Assembly (NCBI GenBank): GCA_051294375.1 | Contig: CM119267.1 | Coordinates: forward strand, 3,460,192 to 3,524,191 | Reading direction: 5' to 3' | Length of the DNA stretch: 64,000 nucleotides | Origin: Paraspadella gotoi | Taxonomy: Eukaryota > Chaetognatha | Part shown: positions 26,618-37,800 of the stretch, one piece after another | Position numbering within the stretch: the first letter of the stretch is position 1 | Layout: every line of letters begins with the position of its first letter | Program-made: the position numbers and the translations under genes | The notes under the pieces: generated by a model | What the model was told of the DNA's origin: nothing | Seen by the model: the letters and a program-made list of their open reading frames with translations, nothing else | Database searches by the model: none

Positions 26618-27961
26618 ATGGCCGCTTACGCCGCCCTCACCAATTATCTGCCCGGGACGGCGTCTCTCATCGAGGAGATCGACAAGAAGCTCCTCGTGGT
26701 TCTCCGCGACGGGCGGACGCTCATCGGTTGGCTCCGGTCCATCGATCAGTTTGCCAATCTAGTTCTTCACAGGTAGTACATCTCTCTCACACTATTAGTT
26801 CGATAAACCAAGTTTAAATGTTTTCCTTCTTCGGCAGAACGATCGAGAGAATCCACGTCGGCCGAAAGTATGGCGACATTCCGCGCGGAGTTTTTATCGT
26901 TCGCGGGGAAAACGTCGTGCTCTTGGGTGAAATCGACGAAAAAAGGTTTGAGCTTCCCCCCTCTCCTCGCTCCTTCCTCTTGGGTGAAATCGACGAAAAA
27001 AGGTTTGAGCTTCCCCCCCTCTCCTCCTCCCTCCTCCTCTTGGGTGAAATCGACGAAAAAAGGTTTGAGCTTCCCCCCTCCTCCTCCTCCCCTCCTCTTG
27101 GGTGAAATCGACGAAAAAAGGTTTGAGCTTCCCCCTCTCCTCCTCCTCTCTCTTGGGTGAAATCGACGAAAAAAAGGTTTAGGCTTCCCCCCTCTCCTCC
27201 TCCTCCTCTTCCTCTTGGGTGAAATCGACGAAAAAAAGGTTTGAGCTCCCCCCTCTCCTCCTCCTCCTCCTCCTCTTGGGTGAATTCGACGAAAAAAGGT
27301 TTGAGCTTCCCCCTCTCCTCCTCCTCCTCCTCCTCTTGGGTGAAATCGACGAAAAAAGGTTTGAGCTTCCCCCCCCTCTCCTCCTCCTCCTCTTGGGTGA
27401 AATCGACGAAAAAAGGTTTGAGCTTCCCCCCTCTCTCTCCTCCTCCTCTTGGGTGAAATCGACGAAAAAAGTTTGAGCTTCCCCCTCTCCCTCCTCCTCT
27501 TCCTCTTGGTGAAATCGACGAAAAAAAGGTTTGAGCTTCCCCCCTCTCCCTCCTCCTCCTCCTCTTGGGTGAATCGAGAAAAAAAGGTTTGAGCTTCCCC
27601 TCTCCTCCTCCTCCTCCTCTTGGGTGAAATCGACGAAAAAGGTTTGAGCTTCCCCCTCTCCTCCTCCTCCTCTTCCTCTTGGTGAAATCGACGAAAAAAG
27701 GTTTGAGCCTCCCCCCCCTCTCCTCCTCCTCCTCCTCCCCCACGCAAAGATCTTGATCGTCATTCTTTTTCCTCTTTGTCGAAAATCAGATTCAGCGCGG
27801 ACGCGGAGGGCGTGACCCTCGAGTGTGTCTCCATCGAGGAGATCCTCGACCTTCAGAGAGAGGAGGTGCTGAAGAAGGAGCAAGAGGACAAGGCCAAGTT
27901 GAAAGTGATGAAGGATCGCGGAATCAGCAGCGATCCAATTCAGGAGGACTTTTATTATTAG
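26618..27961 (+). CDS. LSM1: Sm-like protein LSM1 (mRNA decapping ring)
   Basis: LSM1 is the defining subunit of the cytoplasmic LSM1-7 ring that binds deadenylated mRNA 3' ends and promotes decapping. Three exons (26618-26772, 26838-26945, 27790-27961) give 144 residues (human 133). The Sm1 motif is [20 protein letters not shown], followed by [16 protein letters not shown]. The Sm2 motif is [18 protein letters not shown]. The C-terminal helix region [16 protein letters not shown] is typical of LSM1. Intron 2 is almost entirely a 14-unit minisatellite whose unit includes the end of exon 2 and its donor site. Only 32 bp separate the start from the SMIM8 stop, and that gap has no AG dinucleotide. 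Confidence 0.95.
26922..27740 (+). repeat. Minisatellite of 14 units (~54-62 bp) spanning the LSM1 exon 2 end and intron 2
   Basis: The unit reads CTTGGGTGAAATCGACG, a run of A, GGTTTGAGCTTCCCC, then a variable CTC/CCT tract. The AG|GTTTGAG donor recurs with the last exonic G at about 26945, 27002, 27062, 27120, 27177, 27239, 27299, 27359, 27415, 27471, 27529, 27587, 27641 and 27700. The first unit contains the true exon 2 end (LLGEIDEKR), so later units are copies of exonic plus donor sequence. Unit variation is mostly in A-run and CTC-tract length. Confidence 0.95.
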
Positions 27962-28255
27962 GCGGGGATTTAAAACTAAATTATTTGAAAAAAAAAATGC
28001 CTTGTTTTTTTTTTGTATGGAACTCGTAACACACGGCCAATGCGTACGCCGTTAGATAGGCCTCTTCGCAAAACAAAACAAAATATAGAAAAGTCTTTTT
28101 TTATCATTACGTTTCATCTTTGCCACTTTTCTTCATCAGTTGTTCATTGTTTTAAAGAGTTTAACATGGAAGGATCTTGACTCTGCGAGAAGACTCGTCA
28201 TTTTAACCGCAATATATTATATATAATCATAAATTTTACTGAACAAAAATCTAAA

Positions 28256-29236
28256 ATGGCGCCCAACACGGAGAGTCCCTCCGTCGCCGAAACGACGCAA
28301 CTCCTTCAAGAATGGGAGACGGAGATTCGCCAGTCCAACGCCGAGGCTTCACAGCTTCCTCGTCTCATCGTCATTTTAGGAAAACTGGCGGACGTGGTGG
28401 AGATGGAAATGGATAATTACATGAAGCAGGTGAAGAAGTGCGAAAAATGTGTCGACAAGTTACTTAATTCAAAAGATTTTTTTTTATTCACTCATTAAGT
28501 TTCAAAATAAAAAAACGAAATGAAAGCCGAGGTCATTGATGATATGGCAAGAGGGATCATTAAAATATTACCCAGGTGATCGATGTAATGATGAGCAGGG
28601 TTTTCCGTCTCTCAAATGAAATCATGATTAAACAAAGCACTGAGATATTAGTAAACGGCAATGTTTATAAACAATTAGTGATTGTTTATATTTTTAAACA
28701 CCTTTACAAAATGGGAATAAGAATGACGAATTACAACGAGAGTTTATGTCCAACCGTAAAAGTGAGATTGATCGAAATTGCCTATTTATATTTTATTTAT
28801 ATTAATTTTAAAATCAAAAGGATCCTGACCCGTTCGACGATCGACATCCGGTCCGCGCTGATCCAGATTGCGCGATCGGCATCATCCTCAAAACTCTGTT
28901 CAAGAACGAAAACTTCATGAACAAACTCGTGGGGCAGTACATTCTCGATTCTGAGTAAGTAGGGTGGTTTAAAAAATGACAGAGAAATAATCGAAAAAAG
29001 GATATGATTTAAAGAAAAAGATTTTGTAAATAAAATGATAAAATCGAGTTTGATTCGTTTTAAGCGCCGTATTAACGGTCGCCACGGCACGCCTGCTTCT
29101 GGACATCATGCCCGGGGTGGAGACCAACTTTTTCTTTCAGGGCGCGGACCCTCTAATCAATCGATTGTTCCAGTGGGCCAAATCGGGTAAGAACTTTGCT
29201 CCACTCCCGAACGCCTTTCTTTTTTCTCAACTCACC

Positions 29237-29275
<39 letters not shown>

Positions 29276-32200
29276 TCTTTTAGAAGAGGATCCCATCAGC
29301 CTCTACGCTGCGGGGCTTCTCGCTCGAGCCATGGAAAACCAAGACATTGCTGCTTCCTTTCGCGAGAGGAACAACGGTCTCATTCCCATTCTGCTCAAGC
29401 GGTTGCACCGATACAGAGAGGAAAAGAAGCGGGAGAATCAAGGAGATTCCCAGGATTTGAGTCGACCCTTCGCCGAGTTCGGACGCGACCCGCCCATCAA
29501 CGGAAGGGCGACCCCGTCCAAACTTGAGGTTCTAATTTGACTTTAAAATTTATTTGATTACTTGGATTGTTATTTAACCTAAGATTAATTGCCTTTTAGG
29601 AAAGCTCTCCTTCAGAGTTTTCTTCTTCCAATGTGATGCGATCCCCGGTCCACTTTTCCCTCGACTCGCCCAATCTCTCGCCGCGTCCCACCCGCTGTCC
29701 TTCCGTCAACAATGGATATCACGATTCCGACATCGTCGATCCTCCACCCAAGCGGTCGCGCTCCGACGCCTTCCGCAACGGGAGCTGCGGCGGCTCCGGC
29801 GGCGGCGGCTCCGTCGGAAAATCCAACCTCGTCATCTCCGTGGAATCGATCGTCGGCGCCCGCAGTGTCCAGTCGCTGGATTCCAACTCGAACTCTTCGT
29901 GGGCGGAGATGGAACGATTCGTGATCGGGACTTATCGCATGAATCCTCCCTTGGCCACAGAGACGAAGGAACGCCTCATTATTCTTTACTTGACCGCAAT
30001 GGGCGAATACCAAGAGGTTTTGGGTCAGGTTTTGGAGAACAACGCCTTGTCTCTCATTCTGCAATACGTTAACCTGAAGGAGAACAGCGACGTTTGTCTC
30101 GCCTTTGAGGCGCTCAAGTATCTCGGTTCTTTGTTGTGCCACAAGAAATTCGCCATCGAATTTCTCAATGTCGGCGGCGTCCAAGAATTACTCAAGGTTC
30201 CGCGCCCCTCGATGGCCGCCACCGGGGTTTCCATGTGCCTTTACTACTTGGCGTACTTCGAGGACGCCATGGAACGCGCCTGCCTTTTGCCCTCCGCCGT
30301 TTTGAGGGAAATGGTCAAGTTTTGCTTGTGGCTGTTGGAATGCTCGCACGAGAGCGGCCGGTGTCACGCGACCATGTTTTTTAGCGCGTCTTTTCAGTTT
30401 AGGTGAGTTTTTGATATTTTTTGAACGAATATTAAGTCAGCTTAAATCAATGTTTTGCTTTTTCGTTGCAGAGTCATCCTGGAGCTGTTCGACGCGCAAG
30501 GCGGTCTGAGAACTCTGTTAAACGTCATGTCGAGACTCGAAGTCTTCGCCAACGAAGAATCCGCCGATTTAATCTCGGAAGACGAGCTCTACAGCAGCCG
30601 ACAACTTTGTCGGCACGTCGCTGTCGCCTTTAGACGATATTTTGAGGCGCATCTTTGCATCATGTCGGACAGCATTAGGTAGCCTTGGTTGTAAACAAAC
30701 TCTGTAGTATCCAGTATTCTTTATTTTTGTTCAATTTCTTATTTTAGACGATCTACGGCGCGAATGCAGGGAATGACGCCTCCGCTTCAAATGTCGGCCT
30801 ACAGGAGTCAGGCCATTCGATCGGCGACCGAATTGATGGAGAATCTTGAGATGGCGATGGAGTCCATGCCCGCGTCCGTCCAGTGGGAACCAGTCAACGC
30901 CTTTCTCAAACTCGGAGGAATTCCACTCTTTCTCAAGCTCATCGCCCTCTGTGGCGAAACCAACTACAACGGACGATCGGAGACGGTAATTTCTCGCAAT
31001 CAACTTTTCTTCGTTGAGTCGAAAGATTCTTTTACAATTCTTTTCGTTCCAGGTACGTTCGGCCTTGGACGTTTTGACCATCGGTGGTGTGGTGCCAAAG
31101 GTCCTCATCCGAATGACGGAGATGGTTAAACTTCCGGACAATCAGCGGGCCCCTGGCATGAACATCATCCTTTCGGCCGCCCATGGCGAAATCGTCGACG
31201 ATGCCTCCGGTGAGTTATTCAGTATCTCCCTTTCTAATCGGTCGCTCTGGTTTTTGCCCCGTATCACCATGGTGTTATTTTTTTTTCCAGTTCGTGTTTC
31301 TGCGCTTCAGTGCATCAACATGTGCGTTTCAGGTCCCAAAAACCGAATGCAGGGGGGAAGAATTACCTTCTCGGGTCCTTCGATTCGAAGGAAAACGCCC
31401 AATCGACCTGGAGCTGAAGACATCCTGGTTAAAATGTGGGAGTCCGTCAGGTAAACCGTGTTCTCTATTCTGAGTTGAAGTAATTTATTTGTTTTAAAAT
31501 ATCTTTTCTTTCAAAAACATCCAGATCTAATAACGGCATCATGGTCCTTCTAAATCTACTCGCCACAAAAACTCCCGTGACGGAAGCTGATCTAATTCGT
31601 TCGTTAGCTTGCCGCGCCCTGGTCGGTCTGGCGCGGCACGACCGCGTGCGGCAGATCATCTCCAAACTCCCGCTCTTCAACAGTGGACAACTGCAGTCGC
31701 TCATGCGCGAACCGGTCCTGCACGACAAGCGACTCGAGCACGCCAAATTCTGCAAATACGGGACGGAACTGCTGGAGAGGGTGACGGGGAAATCGCAAAC
31801 GGCCAACATCGACGACTCCGTGGATCGAATACGAAAGGCGGATGCGGTGTCGCAGACGAAGATCGTTTACCACGAGGATGAGTTGCTATGTCTCATTCAT
31901 CAACATCTTACGGAAAAGGTGAGCTTGTGGCGAATCCTAAATTCGCCTCTCGTATAGCTTGGTGAAACTCAGCTCGTCCAGCTGTAGGGAGATGCCTCAC
32001 AAACTGGGCATCACAATTGTCTCCCCGTTGCCATAAGCTATCTATTACTAGTATTAGGAAAACTGTACCAATGATTGCCTTTTTTTTTTCTTAGGGCTAC
32101 CACGAAGCCGCGGAAGCTCTTCAAAAGGAAGCCATGATCTCCACTAAAGCGGCGACAGGCACTACAATGGGTCCACCCTTGACCCCTGTAAATCGTCGCC

Positions 32201-34356
32201 AACTCGGGTTCGCCAGTCCCTCTTCTGGCCTTCAGCGACCCCCGATTCATTGCACCACTCCCCCAGGATTCTCGACTCCTACCAAACGCAACGTCCTCCA
32301 CCTTAAGGGCGCTACATCTAAGTCTTCTCCTGCTCCGACTTCCCCGTCCCCGAGCCACACTCGCGCCTTTATCCGGCAAAAGACTCCCTTCGGCGGCGCA
32401 GGCGCCAGTCACTTTCCGACGCCCGTCCTCCGAAAGCTCCAACCGCGGTGCCTTCAACCCAAACCCTCGGTGACTCTCGACACCATCGTGACGGACTACT
32501 TGCGGAAGCAGCACGCCGTTTGCCGAAATCCCGTCGTCGTCTGCCCGCCATTTTCCCTCTTCTCGGCACACCGCTGCCCTGAGCCGCGCCACAAGCGGAC
32601 CGCGCCGGCCTCGATCACGGCCCGCTTGCTAGATCGCGCCTGCTTCCCTTCGTACGGCGGACTCCATGGTCGGACGTTAGACCGAAAACTCATCCACTCC
32701 AAATTTCGCTCGGTGCGAACGTATCGCGATACGGAGCAGGACGGCACCTTTACCTCGGTCGCCTTTTCCCAGTGTCAACAGTGGCTGGCCTTCGGCACTT
32801 ACGCGGGCGAGCTTAAGCTTTATAATATCGACGCCGCGACGGAGTTTGCTTCGCGGGACTGCCACGACGCTTCCATTACGTAAGAAGGCTTTAGAAGCCT
32901 GCCATCGGTCGTTAATGTAAATAAGATGTTATTCCTCCTTCCAGCTCGATCCAATACTCTCGAAGCGGAAAACTCATGATCACGTCTTCGCCTTATGGTC
33001 AAGTCATGTCGTCGCTGTGGCGCGTGCAAGACGCGTCGCGCGGCGCGCAGCGGGACTTTTTAGAACCCGTCTGGTCCTTCGACACGGACAACTTTATGGA
33101 GTTCGGGAAGACCGTGCAGGACAAGGCGGTCGGCACGGAACGGGAAGTGGCTAAAGTTTACGACCTAAATACCGGTTGGTTGGGAAGAGAAAGAGATGCG
33201 TTATAGTTTGAAGTAAGAAAACAATATTTTTAAAACAATTTCTTTTATCGCAGGCACCCGAATATCCCAATTCATCGACGCCAACATCGCCAACAACTAC
33301 ACACGAAACCGAGCGACCTTCAACTCCACCGACGACCTCGTTCTCAACGACGGCATCTTGTGGGACGTTCGCAGCGGGAAAGTCATCCACAAGTTCGACA
33401 AATTCAACCCTCACATCTCGGGTCTCTTTCACCCCAACGATCTCGAGATCATAATCAACTCCGAAGTGTGGGACATGAAAACCTTTCATCTTCTCCGCAC
33501 TGCGCCCGCCCTCGACCAGTGCCACATCCGCTTCAGTGGCTGCGGAAACGTCATTTACGCCTTTAACCCGCAGTCGGAGGAGGAGCTGGAGGAGGAGTAC
33601 CAAAGCCCGATCGCCGAGCAGTTCGGCTCCTCCTTCCGCACCTTCGATGCGACGAGTTACGAGAACATCGCCACCATCGACGTCAAGCGACAGATCGTTG
33701 ACATGTGCATCGACCACACCGACGGATTCCTCGCCATCATCGAGAATCAGCGCAACAACGACAGCTTCAGCGAAGAGAGCGTCTGTCGTCTCTACGAGGT
33801 CGGTCGCGTCAAAGGCGTCGAGGAAGAAGATCCCGACGAAGAGGAGGAAGAGGACGACGAAGAGGATGACGACGAGGACGATGATGATGACGATGACGAC
33901 GACGACGGCGATGACGATCTCGAGGACGAAGAGGACGAAGACGATGGTCGTCGGCGGCGGAGGCGTCGTCGATCACGAAGGGCGTCGACGGAGGAACCGC
34001 TGATGGTCGTTGACCTGGACGGCGCCGATGACGCGCGCGATCTCCTTCAGGATGATTTGACGGAAAGTGGGAATCGTAACGGAAGAAACGGGGAAAACGA
34101 AGAAAACAGAAGGAACGGTGAAAACAACGATGGCGAAAACATTGACGATGACGAGGAAGACGACGACGACGAAGAGTGGACAACTTTGATGACTGAAGAG
34201 GACGACGACGACGACGACGACGACGACGCGGAAATCATCAGCCTCACCAGCGACGAAGTCGAAATCGTTGATGAGGGTGAAGATGACGACGACGATAACG
34301 ATGACTTGAATGAAGAGGACAACGAAGATGAAGATGTCCTTTACGCATTGAACTGA
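28256..34356 (+). CDS. DCAF1: DCAF1 (VprBP), substrate receptor of CRL4 ubiquitin ligase
   Basis: DCAF1 links substrates to DDB1-CUL4. Thirteen exons join in phase to 1583 residues (human 1507): 28256-28429, 28821-28954, 29065-29186, 29284-29528, 29600-30402, 30472-30678, 30748-30985, 31053-31209, 31291-31450, 31525-31918, 32095-32879, 32945-33174 and 33254-34356. The N-terminal half is armadillo-like ([34 protein letters not shown]). The LisH motif is [20 protein letters not shown], split between exons 10 and 11 (residues ~862-881). The WD40 part has the DDB1-box LWDVRSG (WDVR, residues 1253-1256). At the second box position the sequence is WDMK (1289-1292). The C-terminal ~190 residues are an extreme Asp/Glu tail with simple GAC/GAT/GAG repeats. 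Confidence 0.95.
29240..29272 (+). repeat. CT dinucleotide microsatellite in DCAF1 intron 3
   Basis: About 16 CT units form the polypyrimidine tract just upstream of the exon 4 acceptor (TTTTAG, ending at 29283). Confidence 0.85.
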
Positions 34357-34807
34357 GAAACAGAAACATTAATGAATAATGAACATTAAAGGCAAAAAAA
34401 AAGATAACTTTGAAGTGGATGGAAAGATAGTAAAAGTGTATCGCTTTATACATAAGACTTTTTTCAGCGTTTTCGATACGTGCCAAAATCGTTCTACGCC
34501 ATTGGTTTTCATACACGTGATGGAGTTTGTTTTGAGATTCATTATTTATGACAGAATGTTTTTTTTTATTCTTTCGTTTTCTCTATTTGTTGTTGTGCAG
34601 CAGACCTGATTATTTTATAATTTGTTCAACATCAGTTTATAAATTAAGCGTAATGAATCCGCTGGATTGTTAATCGTTGGTTGCGGATCTCTCCCAATTA
34701 TTTTTCTTTTTTCAGATACCAACTCTTTTTTGTCAAAGGAACTTGACTAAATTCGAAGAAATTCATTTCAAAAATATACTTGCACGAATCATCATCAGGG
34801 TGTTGCG
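34357..34807. other. DCAF1-PIWI intergenic region
   Basis: This is 451 bp of AT-rich sequence. A strong acceptor-like tract TTTTTCTTTTTTCAG ends near 34716, and a second, ATCATCATCAG, ends about nine bases before the PIWI start codon. These could belong to an untranslated leader exon or a trans-spliced leader site. No coding exon is seen. Confidence 0.55.
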
Positions 34808-37800
34808 ATGTCTCAACCTCCCGGAGCGTTTTCGGGACCGAGCGGCGGATTGATTCCTCCCGTGGCGGCGGTGAAGGGGCGTGCTCGTGGACGCGCTCGA
34901 GGTCGCCCGCCTCCGAGCGACGACTCCCTCATCAACGGAGACCAAGTGGGCTCGGGACCCGGAAGTATCCCGAGCTTCGGGTCGCGTCCTTCATCCGACG
35001 ACGGACAATCTTCCGCGTCGTCTCTTTCCTCCTCGCGAAGATATAACCGCGTCGCCTTTCGACCGAACCTCGGCATGCCCGACGTCGACGCTCCTGACCC
35101 TGACTCGCCGCCTGCGAATTTTCCGCCTCAACCTCATCCGCTCATCAGGCGAAGCCACGACGAAGCGTCTCTCGTTTCCGGCTTCGAGTCCTTCATCAGC
35201 AGCGACCGATCAAATTCCGACGGAGAAGACTCTGGCGCCGGCGAAGCCACCGACGGCCTTTCATTCTACGATCAATCAGAAGTCTCCAGCGAATCGCCTT
35301 CCAACGCTTCTCGACTATTGACGTCGACGGGCAGAAGCCTCGAAACATTTCACTCAAAATCCTCTCAAAATCAGAGAAGGACTAGCGGAACGACGACCGA
35401 TATCTTTTCGCGACGCAGATTCGAAGAACTCGGCGACTTGACATTCGCGTCCGACGTTGGGCCTCGCGCAACGGAATACGTCGGCGCGAGGCGGGGCGCC
35501 TTTCGTGGCCACGCCCACTCAACGTCCTCGCTAAGCGCCCGCCCGCTAAACAGAGGAGCGACTGCGTTCGGTAGGGGATGCTTCGACGGTTTCGGCGCTG
35601 CCGGATCCGCCGGTCCGAGCGACACGGGTTTAGTCGTATCAAACCCGATAATAAATAATGAAGACGTTGCAACGAGGACTGGAAGAATGACTTCTACTTT
35701 TGACGATGTCCCAGAGAACAGGGAAACTGAAACGAAGATTGACGACGGCGAGGAGCTGTGGAGGGTGAGGCATTGTGCCACGTTGTAGATGATAAAATAC
35801 ATACATATTTTTAAAGCGCAATCATCTATACTCGTTTGCAGGAAGAGCCCAGAGGAGCGCGCGCCAAAACGCTCCCACTGCGAGACCGCTCCGCTAAGAA
35901 TGAGAGCGGCGGCGGAAATCAAAGAGGTAATCGCGGCGTCGGTCGCGGTGGACGTGCTGGACGCGGCAGCCGCGGCGGACGCAGCGGCGGACGTCGTCGC
36001 CTGGATCCGTTGGAAGAACAGATGCAGCGGTTGTCGCTGGGAAAAAGAGTTCCGCCAAACATCGTGCATGGGAAGGACGGGATGAAGGAACTCATTTCCT
36101 ACATGACCGTCAATACTAAACCAAAACAGGTAGGGAACATAAGGTTCTCTGTTCAATAATAGCAAAAACTATTAACTGTATTTTTCTGACAACCAGTTCC
36201 GAAATGAAAACGGAGGTAAACGCGGGGAGACCGGAACACCAGTGAAACTTTTCTCCAACTCGTTTCACGTCGACGTGGCGAACGATTGGTGGCTTTACCA
36301 GTATGTCGTCCACTTTAATCCGGAGCAGGAGGGAAAGAGAATTAGAAAACAGGTGACGAGAACTCGGATGTCACTTGAGTCGCAACGAAAATTACAGTAG
36401 CGAATTTTTTTTTTCTCTCTCTCAGCTGGTCTACAACCTCAAGGAGAAATTGTTTCACGGCGCCATGATTTTCGACGGAATGATCGCCTATTCGCCCGTC
36501 AAGCTCTTAGATCAACCCACCGTCGTCAACGAAACCAGACAATACGACGGATTTCAAGTCCAACTTACCTTAAAACTCACCAACGAACTGCCTCCCGGGT
36601 CGCCCTCGGTCAAACAAATGTACAACGTTCTGCTGAGAGAGTCGGAAATATTGATGGGAATGACGCAAGTGGGAAGGTACTACTACAATCCCAACGACCC
36701 CACCATCATTCCCAAGCATCACATCGAACTCTGGCCGGGATTCTCCACGCGAATCGACACCTTCGACCAGGGAACCTTGTTGTGCCTCGACGTGCAGCAC
36801 AAAGTCTTGCGGCAGGACAGCGTCTTGGACGCCATCTACGAGATCGAGGAGGAGGCCAAGAGGCGGAAAATTGATAAATTCTCTCTGGTCGCCAAGAAAC
36901 TCGTCGGCGAAGTTTGTCTTACTCGATACAACAACAAAACTTACAAAATCGGTGAGATTGATTTGCTCCTTATTATAATTCACAAATTAATATCTTGAAA
37001 TCCATTCCTCGGTCGTCTCTTAGTTTTTTTTCTCTCACTCGTTTTTTTCCTCTCAGATGAAGTTGACTGGAGTTTGAACCCGAACTCGTCTTTCAATGCT
37101 CTCGACGGGCAGCTCATCACCTACCACGATTATTTCGAACGAGCCTACAACAAACGGATCATGGACTCGAAACAACCGCTACTCGTCTCCAGGGTCAAGA
37201 AGAAGGAAAAAAAAGTGAAGAACTCTCAGAATCAGTCCACTCACGACGTCGTCCACTTAATTCCGGAACTCTGCACGCTCACGGGTGAGCATCGCAATGC
37301 CGAAGATAATAATGATGATGATGATGATCGTTTTCTCTCTTTTGGTTTTTGAAGGCCTCAAGGACGAGATGCGTCGAGACTTCAACGTGATGCGAGATCT
37401 CGCCACCCATTCTCGAATGGCGCCCACGGAGAGAATAGAGAGAATGAGAAGGTTCGTTGCTTTTTCATTTTAAAATATCTCTTGAAATCAATTTTCGTTT
37501 TCTGAAACATGTTACAAAAATTTGTGTTCATTTCGAGGAAATTTTTGAACTCCCCCCCCCCCCACGACAGATTTATTCGCGAGATTCGTTCTCAACCCGA
37601 GAGCGCCGAGAACATGTCCACGTGGGGCTTGACCTTCGACCAAGACGTCTCCGTGTGCGACGGACGAGAGTTGGACCCGGAACAAATCTCCCAGGGCGGA
37701 AAGTTTTTCAACTACGATGTCAAAGGTCGTGATGATCGGAGAATATTTCTAGGCCTACGTAAATTCATTTTGATCTCGCTCTCAAGGTTTTTGTTTTTAT

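Noticed and set aside
26922-27740. CRISPR-like array
   Set aside because: The units are contiguous tandem repeats with variable simple-sequence tracts, not unique spacers, and the DNA is animal.
26767-27747. Long minus-strand open frames of over 230 to 326 codons opposite LSM1 intron 2
   Set aside because: They come from the minisatellite read on the other strand, giving endless Phe-Phe/Arg-Arg/Glu repeats with no start context or family features.
33809-34322. Minus-strand Ser/Arg/His-rich open frames in the DCAF1 tail
   Set aside because: These are antisense shadows of the Asp/Glu-rich coding repeat of DCAF1.
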